Assembly: GCA_030039695.1 (NCBI GenBank)
Contig: JASHVB010000826.1
Location: forward strand, 1 to 5,007
Direction of reading: 5' to 3'
Length of the DNA stretch: 5,007 nt
Source: Acetobacteraceae bacterium
GTDB taxonomy: Bacteria > Pseudomonadota > Alphaproteobacteria > Acetobacterales > Acetobacteraceae
This document shows positions 1 to 5,007 of this stretch, one piece after another (position 1 is the stretch's first letter; each line of letters begins with the position of its first letter). The translations under genes were made by a program, and so were the position numbers. Under the pieces are notes generated by a model. The model had not been told where the DNA came from, searched no databases, and was given only the letters and a program-made list of their open reading frames with translations.

Positions 1-120
1 TGCAAGATTCACCAACACAGTGATTATGCCGCATGGCTCTCGGAAATTGCAGACGAAACTGATTGACGAAGGCCGAGAGAGTCCGTTCGTTCGGCATGCT
101 CCATTCCTTCAGCGTCGATC

Positions 121-138
121 ATGCCGATCATACGGCAT
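121..138. repeat. Short perfect inverted repeat ATGCCG/CGGCAT
   Basis: ATGCCG (121-126) and CGGCAT (133-138) form a perfect 6-base inverted repeat around a 6-base loop. The same hexamers recur nearby, as ATGCCG at 26-31 and as CGGCATGCT at both 92-100 and 279-287. No T-run follows on either strand, so it is not a usual terminator. It could be an operator-like site or chance; no function can be assigned. Confidence 0.25.
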
Positions 139-210
139 CCGCTGAGCAAAGCCGCATCGCGATCGAGCGAGAGTGTCGGATAACTGCTCTTCTCAGACCC
201 ACCCGCGCGC

Positions 211-297
211 CTCGATATCCTCGTCAACAATGCCGGCGCGCCCCGCCGTCCGCACCTCGACGGTCTGGTGAACGACGCCGGCATGCTGTTCCGTCGC
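211..297 (+). pseudogene. Short-chain dehydrogenase (SDR) fragment, degraded, with doubled NNAG motif
   Basis: In one plus-strand frame, bases 211-237 encode LDILVNNAG and bases 256-282 encode LDGLVNDAG. Both match the beta-4 segment of classical short-chain dehydrogenases, where the NNAG motif stabilises the central sheet beside the NAD(P) site. The frame has a stop at 181-183 just upstream, too close for the missing N-terminal Rossmann segment with its TGxxxGIG loop. Downstream the frame stays open but turns into low-information arginine-rich sequence with no YxxxK active site, so this cannot be a working enzyme. The copies use different codons (ATC CTC GTC against GGT CTG GTG), so they are not a fresh duplication; they may be pieces of two different SDR genes joined by deletion. 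Chance similarity is possible for the second copy, less so for the pair. Confidence 0.42.
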
Positions 298-506
298 GCT
301 ACTGGCTCGGCGCTCCGTTGCCGCGCGTCTCGCCCGCGCGTTGGCCCGCCGCAAATGCTCCGCAAACGTGTTGTCGCGCTGACCCTAATCGGCCGATGTC
401 ATCGCGCTCATTTTCTTCTGGCGACTGCGCTAAGGTCTCGCGCGGGCGCAATGGCTCGCCGGCCGTCGGGCCGAATTACCAGGGGGCAGCCCAGTCGGTT
501 CGAAAA

Positions 507-1298
507 TCAAAATAATAGCGCCGTGAGCAGTCCCAGCGGTTTGATTTGCGAGCGCTCACGCATCGCCGCAGATCGCGCCGGATCGGCGGCGCCCCGCGTC
601 ACCCACACCGAGGGTAATCCAGCGGCGCGCGCCCCGGCGAGATCCGTCTCGATGCCGTCCCCGCACACGAGCGGCGCGCGGGCTGGTTCACGCGACAGCG
701 CCGCCGCGAAGATGGCACGGTGGGGCTTGCCCATCATCAGCACCTGGCCGCCCCGAGCGCGGTAATCGGCGGCAATCGCGCCCGCGCACTCCAGACTCCG
801 CGTCCCCGCGGGTGCCAGCGCGTCCGGGTTGGCGCAGACCAGCGGCAGCCCGCAGGCTAGCGCGCGATCCATGACGACCGATCCCGCCTCCGGCCGGTCG
901 GTGAGCAGAACGAAGTCGGCCGCCTCATGGTCGCTGACAAGGCGGTATCGCAGGTTCGCCAGCAGGCAGCGATTCTCGTGGCTGCCGGCGAACCAGTACC
1001 GGCGACCCAGACCCGGTACACCGGACGCGAGTATGTCGCGCGTTACGTCGCCCGCCGTGACCGCGCCGCGATGCAGTTGTCTGGAGATGCCCATTGATTC
1101 CAGATGACGGATCACGCGTTCCTCGCGCCACGACGCGTTGCTTACCAGCAGCACGCGGCGTCCAGCGTCGCGCAGGCGGATCAGCGTTTCGTGCACTTCG
1201 GGATAGGCCCGCTCGCCGTCATGCAGCACGCCCCACACGTCGAGTAGCAGGAGATCGAAGCAAACCTCGGCAAGCCCGCGCAGCCGCCGCAGGCTCAC
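507..1298 (-). CDS. HAD-superfamily class IIA (NagD-like) phosphatase
   Basis: This is a predicted cytoplasmic phosphatase of 263 residues, using an aspartate nucleophile and Mg2+ to hydrolyse a small phosphate ester. Motif I is DVWGVLHDG with nucleophile D20; motif II is VSNAS with S53; the motif III lysine is K191 in MGKPH; motif IV is GDGIETD with D214 and D219. The cap between motifs II and III carries the NPD segment (157-159) typical of class IIA. Position +2 after the nucleophile is W22 instead of the usual second aspartate, as I recall for a proteobacterial DxWG branch of this class, so it is probably genuine. Length suits the class. The start is a GTG whose last two bases overlap the glycosyltransferase stop (GTGA), implying translational coupling; only a weak GAAG lies upstream. 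It is the last gene of the operon. The substrate is unknown; relatives act on nucleotides, glycerol phosphate or pyridoxal phosphate. Confidence 0.9.
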   Translation of the reverse strand: MSLRRLRGLAEVCFDLLLLDVWGVLHDGERAYPEVHETLIRLRDAGRRVLLVSNASWREERVIRHLESMGISRQLHRGAVTAGDVTRDILASGVPGLGRRYWFAGSHENRCLLANLRYRLVSDHEAADFVLLTDRPEAGSVVMDRALACGLPLVCANPDALAPAGTRSLECAGAIAADYRARGGQVLMMGKPHRAIFAAALSREPARAPLVCGDGIETDLAGARAAGLPSVWVTRGAADPARSAAMRERSQIKPLGLLTALLF

Positions 1299-2137
1299 AA
1301 CGAGACTTCGATCTGCAAGGATGCGAACTGGCGTGCCTTGAACTCGGCGAATCCCGGGATCCGCGCGGTGATCCGCTGCCAGTTCGGGCTTTCCCGCTTG
1401 CGGCTGCGCCGCGCCACCGTGTCGCCGGGGCGATCGAGGTGATACGAGACCATGCCCGGCAGATAGCGAGGCGCGAGCCTTCCGGTGGTGAGGGCGCGGA
1501 ATGCGAAGTCGATGTCCTCATACCCCCAGTCGCCGTCGAATGTCTCGTCGTAGCCGCCGACGCTCTGCGCGATCGCCCGCGGAAACGCAACGTTCCCACC
1601 ATGCATGAATGCCCATGGATGCTCGGTGCGATCGAGATGTTCGAGCTGCGGGAAACGCCGATCGCGCACCTTGCCGTAGTTCGAGGGGCTGGCGACGCGG
1701 AGCGCACATGACAGCGTGGCCGGGTCGCTTGCCACCGCATGCTCAGTGATGCCTGTCACGTCGACGAAAATGCGCTCGCCGACAATCATGCAGTGGGGCG
1801 TTTCGCAGGCGGCGACGGCGAGGTTCGCGAGATAGTCCGGGTTCGGCACGCAGTCGGCGTCGAATGTGACGATCCAGGGGTACCGGGCCAACGTGAGTCC
1901 CACGTTGCGCGCGCGGCTGAGAGCGAGCGGATGTGGCAACATCGGCTGGCGCACCAGCAGCAGTGGCAGGCGACGCACGAAATCGAGATAAGCTGCCTCG
2001 GGACTCTCTTGCATTGAGTTGTTGTCGACCAGGATGATCTCGTACCGCGGCACCGGCCCGCGTTGCGCTAGGAAGCCGGAAAGGTTGAGCCGAAGGTTGC
2101 GCAGGTCATTGAAGACCGGGACGACGATGCTGAACAT
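1295..2137 (-). CDS. Family 2 glycosyltransferase (GT-A fold)
   Basis: This 280-residue protein should transfer a sugar from a nucleotide-sugar donor to an unidentified acceptor. The N-terminus opens directly on the GT2 core: IVVPVFN (4-10) and LVDNNS (36-41) form the nucleotide-binding Rossmann part, SRARNVG (74-80) follows, and DADCV (93-97) is the metal-binding DxD. Further on, HGGNVAF (179-185), GGYDE (194-198) and WGYEDIDFAFR (204-214) resemble the galactosyltransferase/chondroitin-polymerase-type C-terminal segment, with E207-D208 as the probable catalytic base region. No hydrophobic stretch long enough for a membrane segment and no signal peptide are evident, so it is likely cytosolic or peripheral to the inner membrane. 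The ATG has GGAAG eleven bases upstream. It lies 36 bases after the acyltransferase gene and its stop overlaps the HAD-IIA start. Fold and activity class are secure; donor and acceptor are not. Confidence 0.93.
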   Translation of the reverse strand: MFSIVVPVFNDLRNLRLNLSGFLAQRGPVPRYEIILVDNNSMQESPEAAYLDFVRRLPLLLVRQPMLPHPLALSRARNVGLTLARYPWIVTFDADCVPNPDYLANLAVAACETPHCMIVGERIFVDVTGITEHAVASDPATLSCALRVASPSNYGKVRDRRFPQLEHLDRTEHPWAFMHGGNVAFPRAIAQSVGGYDETFDGDWGYEDIDFAFRALTTGRLAPRYLPGMVSYHLDRPGDTVARRSRKRESPNWQRITARIPGFAEFKARQFASLQIEVSL

Positions 2138-2173
2138 GAATGTGGATTCTTCCGCTCGGGGTGTGAGGTCGCT

Positions 2174-3805
2174 TCAGGAAATCTCGATATGGCCATCGAC
2201 GTCGCGGTCGAGATCGAAAGCGTCGGCAAGATGCGTGACCAGTACTCGGCCTTCGTCGCGCAAGTGCGCGCGCCCGCCTGCCTCCAGCGCAACGACGCCG
2301 GCCGCCGCCAACGCACGGATGCAGCCGGCAACGGCGGCGTCGAGCCGACGGGCCGGAATGGCGAGATGCAACTTAGCGCACACACGCGGAAACGCTTCCT
2401 GCCATTCCGCAACGATTGCCTCCGGCCGATCGATCCCCAGAAGCAGCGAGCGGCAAACCATCGACGGGATGACGAGGCGGGGCAGCGCGATGTTCCGATG
2501 TCGCAACAGACGCGCGCGCTGATGTGCATCAGTTGCCAGCCGGCCGCCCCGTTGCTCGACCAGCTCGATGCGGCATAGCGCCCGTAGTTGTGCATCGAGC
2601 GTGATACCGGCAGCCGGCACCGGCATCTCCGGGTCGATCGCGCACAGCACCGCGATCAGCCTCGTGGCGTCATGCAGCACATCGTCGAAGGCCAGCGGCG
2701 CCGTGGCGGGCGCGAGCGAGACCGCCGCCAACGAGGCCGCGGTCAGTGGCGCTGCGGCCTGAATACCCTGGCCGACCCAGGCGGCGACGCGCGCACTGGC
2801 CGCCGCGTCGGACCCGGCCTCGGTCGCCAGAAGCTCGTCCAGGAACTGTGGACGGCCGAAGTGCATGTGCAGTGTGCCGTAATTGCGCCGCAGGCTACGC
2901 AGGCCGCGCAGCAGGCCCTTGATGTTGTCGCTGCTGGACCCGCGCCACGTGCCACTCGCCGCGACCTGCAGGAAGACCCCCTCCTCGAACGGGCGATCGT
3001 GGCGGAGATTTACCGGCACAAGCGCGACCCGCCGGTCGAGGCCGCGCCTCGCCTGGCGCACCAGATCGCGCAGAAACCCGCGACGGATCCGGAGCGGTCG
3101 TCCGTCCACCGACGGCGCACCCTCGGGAAACACCAGCAGATCCCAGCCCCCGCGCAGCAGCGTCCCCACCGCCGCGCCGGCGACCGCGCGATACATCGAT
3201 CGGACACCACCACGCGGCAGCGTTCGCAGCGCCTCGCCGCCGCGCTTGAGGTACATCGCGCCGCAATGGCGTAGCAACGGGCCGATCCCGGGCGTGTCGA
3301 GATGCTCGCTCGCCACCGTCAGCGGCGTGCGGAAGCCCAGCCGAGAGACAGCAAAGTTCTGGAACAGGTGGTCCGCGTGCCCGCCGGCATGCGAGGCGAC
3401 GTAGATCCGCGTGGTGTTCTCGCCAAGCGCGCGAACCTGCTCGGTGCCGGTGACGTGCATCCCCTCAAACAGCGCCGCTAGAGCCCCCCGCACCAGCACG
3501 GCCAGCAGGTTGTAGCTGAGGCAATCGAGGTTCGGCAGCATCTTCTCGGCAAACGCGCGGGCCTGTTGGCGCAGAAGCGGTGCCTCATCGAACGTGGCGG
3601 TGCGAAGGACCTGCTCCACGTCGGGGCTGCCGAGGATCTCGGCGATCTGCGCGGCGCGCGGGTAGCGAAGCGGTCCACGGTAGTAGCCAGGTGCGATTTC
3701 GCCGCCAGGTGGGACCCGTGCGGACCGTGCCGCGGAGAACGGTGCAGGCGAGGCACTGCGCGGGGGCGGCGAAGACGCATCGGCGGGGACGCGATGTGAC
3801 AGCAT
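2174..3805 (-). CDS. PlsB-like glycerol-phosphate/lysophospholipid acyltransferase
   Basis: This 543-residue protein belongs to the LPLAT superfamily, which moves a fatty acyl group from acyl-ACP or acyl-CoA to a glycerol-phosphate-type acceptor at the membrane. Block I lies at SHAGGHAD (H139, H143, D145), block II is GAMYLKR (182-188), block III is FPEG (226-229) followed by S232, and block IV is LVPVNLR (262-268). A later HMHFGRPQFLDELL stretch (313-326), then PLTAASLA (353-360) and LLRHRNIALPRLVIPS (433-448), mirror the PlsB/DHAPAT C-terminal part, so it is nearer PlsB than the small PlsC enzymes. It is much shorter than E. coli PlsB (about 807), with only about 138 residues before block I, the first 35 proline/serine/alanine-rich. 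Oddly, block I reads H-x5-D instead of H-x4-D. I chose the ATG at 3805 because GGAG precedes it by nine bases and it clears the upstream stop by 28; an in-frame GTG at 3856 (560 residues) would overlap the previous gene and lacks a ribosome site. Confidence 0.87.
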   Translation of the reverse strand: MLSHRVPADASSPPPRSASPAPFSAARSARVPPGGEIAPGYYRGPLRYPRAAQIAEILGSPDVEQVLRTATFDEAPLLRQQARAFAEKMLPNLDCLSYNLLAVLVRGALAALFEGMHVTGTEQVRALGENTTRIYVASHAGGHADHLFQNFAVSRLGFRTPLTVASEHLDTPGIGPLLRHCGAMYLKRGGEALRTLPRGGVRSMYRAVAGAAVGTLLRGGWDLLVFPEGAPSVDGRPLRIRRGFLRDLVRQARRGLDRRVALVPVNLRHDRPFEEGVFLQVAASGTWRGSSSDNIKGLLRGLRSLRRNYGTLHMHFGRPQFLDELLATEAGSDAAASARVAAWVGQGIQAAAPLTAASLAAVSLAPATAPLAFDDVLHDATRLIAVLCAIDPEMPVPAAGITLDAQLRALCRIELVEQRGGRLATDAHQRARLLRHRNIALPRLVIPSMVCRSLLLGIDRPEAIVAEWQEAFPRVCAKLHLAIPARRLDAAVAGCIRALAAAGVVALEAGGRAHLRDEGRVLVTHLADAFDLDRDVDGHIEIS

Positions 3806-3814
3806 GGCGCGGTT

Positions 3815-3818
3815 CTCC
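3815..3818 (-). promoter_or_regulatory. Ribosome binding site deciding the acyltransferase start
   Basis: GGAG on the minus strand sits nine bases before the ATG at 3805-3803, within the 28-base gap after the HAD-IIB stop. The alternative GTG at 3856 has no comparable purine-rich site, so this motif favours the shorter protein. Confidence 0.65.
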
Positions 3819-3833
3819 GGTTGATCCGATGGT

Positions 3834-4736
3834 TCAACAGCTGGGTGAGGTGGCACGGTTCATCGCGGCCGGCGCCGCGGTCGGCGCCTCCGGCAGGGGA
3901 CGCGCCCTGATCAGCCGCGCGGCCATTTCGCAGAACCCGGCGCCGCTGCTGCCATCCGTGAGCCAGCGCGGGGGCGTTTCGAGCCGGGGCAGGAACTGGG
4001 CGATATTGGCGACGCCGACTGAATGGCGAAATGTGGCAAACAGTGGTTCGTCATTGGGCGAATCGCCGATGAACAGCCATTCGTCCGGCGCGGGAACCGC
4101 GCCGCGCACGCCGGGCGCGCCCCGGGCAAGCCAGGCCTCGAAGCCGCGGCGCTTGTCGTAGTCGCCGAACCAGGTGTTGACGTGGATGCTCGACAGCCTG
4201 GCACGCGCCCCCGCGGCGCGGCACAGCGCGAGCAGCGCGTCCACGTCGGCCCGCCGCCAGGGTTGAACGTCCTCGCATAGATCGACGGCGAGATCAAACT
4301 CGCGGTAGGCCTGATCCGATGCCCAACGCGCATGCGGAAACCGTTGCAGGATCGTGGCGCCGAGGCGCCGCAGCCGCTCGCGCCCGCCGACCGAAGCACC
4401 GGGCGTGTCGAGCCGGCGGCGCTTGCCGTTCTCGATGAAGAACGCGAACGCGCCGTTTTCACCGATGACCGCGTCGACCGGCCAGAACCGCGCGATCTGG
4501 TCGCACCAGCCGGCCGGCCGCCCAGTGACCGGCACGACGCAGAAGCCGGCTTGGTGCAGGCTCCACAGGGCCGCAAAGGCCTCGGCCGTCAGCTTGCCGC
4601 GGGTGGAGAGCGTGTCGTCGATATCGAGGCAGACGCCCCGGATCCGCGCGAGCTCCTCGCCGGCCGCCATCTTCCAAGGCGCGACAATCGAGGTGCGGGT
4701 CATGGCCCCGGTGCGGCGGCGCGCGATCATCGACAT
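3834..4736 (-). CDS. HAD-superfamily class IIB (sugar-phosphatase type) hydrolase
   Basis: This 300-residue protein is a predicted Mg2+-dependent phosphatase with an aspartate nucleophile, most likely acting on a sugar phosphate or phosphoglycerate-like ester in the cytosol. Motif I is LDIDDTL with D38 and D40; motif II is VTGRP with T71; the GENGA segment (92-96) is typical of the Cof/SPP group; the motif III lysine is K195 in DYDKRRGFEAWL; motif IV is FIGDSPNDEPLF with D225 and D229. All catalytic residues are present, and the cap lies between motifs II and III as in class IIB, the class of sucrose-phosphate and mannosyl-3-phosphoglycerate phosphatases. The first 30 or so residues, basic and before motif I, and the last 30, alanine/proline-rich, fall outside the core. 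The ATG has a strong GAGGAG seven bases upstream. It follows the epimerase by 98 bases and precedes the acyltransferase by 28. The exact substrate is not readable. Confidence 0.9.
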   Translation of the reverse strand: MSMIARRRTGAMTRTSIVAPWKMAAGEELARIRGVCLDIDDTLSTRGKLTAEAFAALWSLHQAGFCVVPVTGRPAGWCDQIARFWPVDAVIGENGAFAFFIENGKRRRLDTPGASVGGRERLRRLGATILQRFPHARWASDQAYREFDLAVDLCEDVQPWRRADVDALLALCRAAGARARLSSIHVNTWFGDYDKRRGFEAWLARGAPGVRGAVPAPDEWLFIGDSPNDEPLFATFRHSVGVANIAQFLPRLETPPRWLTDGSSGAGFCEMAARLIRARPLPEAPTAAPAAMNRATSPSC

Positions 4737-4743
4737 TGTGGTT

Positions 4744-4749
4744 CTCCTC
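4744..4749 (-). promoter_or_regulatory. Strong ribosome binding site of the HAD-IIB gene
   Basis: GAGGAG on the minus strand lies seven bases before the ATG at 4736-4734. It is the best Shine-Dalgarno match in the window and supports this start over the in-frame ATG two codons later, and over M12 and M23. Confidence 0.75.
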
Positions 4750-4805
4750 GGCAGGTTCGCAGCGATTGCGCGGGCGTCGCGCGGGTAGCCAGCGTGCGCG
4801 TCGCA

Positions 4806-4822
4806 ACAGGCTGGTGGCCTGT
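4806..4822 (-). repeat. Hairpin ACAGGC-loop-GCCTGT in the epimerase/HAD-IIB gap
   Basis: ACAGGC and GCCTGT form a perfect 6-base stem around a 5-base loop, 12 bases after the epimerase stop. No T-run follows on either strand, so it is unlikely to end transcription alone. In the transcript it could shield the 3' end of the upstream cistron or slow polymerase. The 98-base gap is the longest in the operon and might also hold an internal promoter, but I see no clear -35/-10 pair. Confidence 0.35.
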
Positions 4823-4834
4823 GTCACGGGACTG

Positions 4835-5007
4835 TCAGTGCAGAGTTGAGAGTTCGGCCTGGCCGGCGAGGTCGGCAAAGGTGCGCGCCATTCCGTCGGC
4901 AAATGTGAGGCGCGGCGCCCAGCCGAGCACGTTGTGCGCGCGGCTGATGTCGAGCACGCTGATCGGCACATCGAACGGGCGCGCCGGCTCTCGCCTGATG
5001 CACAGGC
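4835..5007 (-). CDS. NAD-dependent epimerase/dehydratase (extended SDR), C-terminal end
   Basis: Only the last 56 residues are inside the window; the gene continues past the right edge. The frame contains VPISVLDISRAHNVLGWAP followed by RLTFADGMARTFADLAG and ends in a TGA at 4837-4835. The pattern of D-x-S-x-A-x-x-x-LGW-x-P followed by a short helix with an xxGxxRT motif is the typical tail of nucleotide-sugar epimerases and dehydratases (UDP-glucose 4-epimerase or UDP-glucuronate epimerase type), where the C-terminal part shapes the sugar-binding pocket. The Rossmann domain and the YxxxK site lie outside, so the precise reaction is unknown. Such an enzyme would supply or modify an NDP-sugar that the glycosyltransferase encoded downstream could use. 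This reading was made directly from the sequence; the overlapping longer frame at 4459-4971 is arginine/serine-rich and looks non-coding. Confidence 0.8.
   Translation of the reverse strand, partial: LCIRREPARPFDVPISVLDISRAHNVLGWAPRLTFADGMARTFADLAGQAELSTLH

Larger units (their letters stand above)
1..506. other. Region without an intact gene, downstream of the operon
   Basis: No reading frame here looks like a complete protein; the longer open frames are arginine/serine/alanine-rich translations typical of chance frames in GC-rich DNA. The first 60 bases have only 28 G or C, the next 60 have 34 and the next 60 have 36, so composition rises toward the operon. A plus-strand frame is open from the left edge to a TGA at 64-66 (21 residues, ending ADETD) and could be the 3' end of a gene entering from outside, convergent with the operon, but 21 residues cannot be identified. 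The only protein-like signal is the SDR-type motif pair at 211-282, listed separately. No tRNA, rRNA or CRISPR structure was seen. Confidence 0.6.

Noticed and set aside
302..379. Alanine/arginine-rich plus-strand frame resembling an SDR N-terminal helix (SVAARLARALARR)
   Set aside because: It lacks the TGxxxGIG loop, lies after instead of before the NNAG motifs, and low-complexity A/R/L strings arise easily in this composition.
460..473. CGGCC-GTCG-GGCCG hairpin downstream of the operon
   Set aside because: The 5-base stem has no T-run on either side and such stems are frequent by chance in GC-rich sequence.
500..535. Possible terminator at the end of the operon (T-rich minus-strand tract over the HAD-IIA stop)
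   Set aside because: The tract TATTATTTTGATTTT on the minus strand is T-rich, but only 3-base stems can be formed before it, so a rho-independent terminator is not supported.
1094..1711. 205-residue plus-strand open frame across the HAD-IIA/GT2 junction
   Set aside because: It is antisense to two well-supported genes and its arginine-rich translation shows no motif.
2588..3274. 228-residue plus-strand open frame opposite the acyltransferase gene
   Set aside because: It lies entirely antisense to a gene with clear acyltransferase motifs, and its translation is rich in R, Q, A and H with no recognisable domain, as expected for the opposite strand of GC-rich coding DNA.
3834..3856. GTG start at 3856 for the acyltransferase, giving 560 residues
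   Set aside because: It overlaps the end of the HAD-IIB gene by 23 bases and has no ribosome site, whereas the ATG at 3805 has GGAG at nine bases.
4459..4971. 170-residue minus-strand frame spanning the epimerase end and the HAD-IIB start
   Set aside because: The translation is Ser/Arg/Pro-rich without motifs, while two other frames over the same bases give the epimerase tail and the HAD-IIB N-terminus.

Overview
The window comes from a GC-rich bacterial chromosome. Codons are strongly G/C-biased at third positions, and genes are tightly packed on one strand with Shine-Dalgarno sites and an overlapping stop/start. Gene content points to a proteobacterium. The class IIA HAD protein with a DVWGV motif resembles a family I associate mainly with alphaproteobacteria, but this is an impression and not a taxonomic assignment.

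Layout: everything recognisable between 507 and 5007 lies on the minus strand and reads right to left as one apparent operon. In transcription order it holds: the last 56 residues of an extended SDR/NDP-sugar epimerase (4835-5007, cut by the window edge); a 98-base gap with a small hairpin; a HAD-IIB (Cof/sugar-phosphatase type) phosphatase (3834-4736); a PlsB-like glycerolipid acyltransferase (2174-3805); a family 2 glycosyltransferase (1295-2137); and a HAD-IIA (NagD-like) phosphatase (507-1298). Gaps inside the last four genes are 28 and 36 bases, then a 4-base GTGA overlap.

Putting a nucleotide-sugar enzyme, a glycosyltransferase, an acyltransferase of the glycerol-phosphate type and two phosphatases in one transcript suggests synthesis of an acylated, glycosylated small molecule or glycerolipid, or decoration of a surface polysaccharide. 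The substrate cannot be read from the sequence. The most notable molecular detail is that the acyltransferase has an H-x5-D spacing where the family has H-x4-D.

The left 506 bases hold no intact gene. The first 60 bases are clearly poorer in GC (28 of 60) than the operon. At 211-282 on the plus strand there are two in-frame copies of a short-chain dehydrogenase signature (LDILVNNAG and LDGLVNDAG), which look like debris of SDR genes. This stretch is probably a degraded intergenic zone at the 3' end of the operon.
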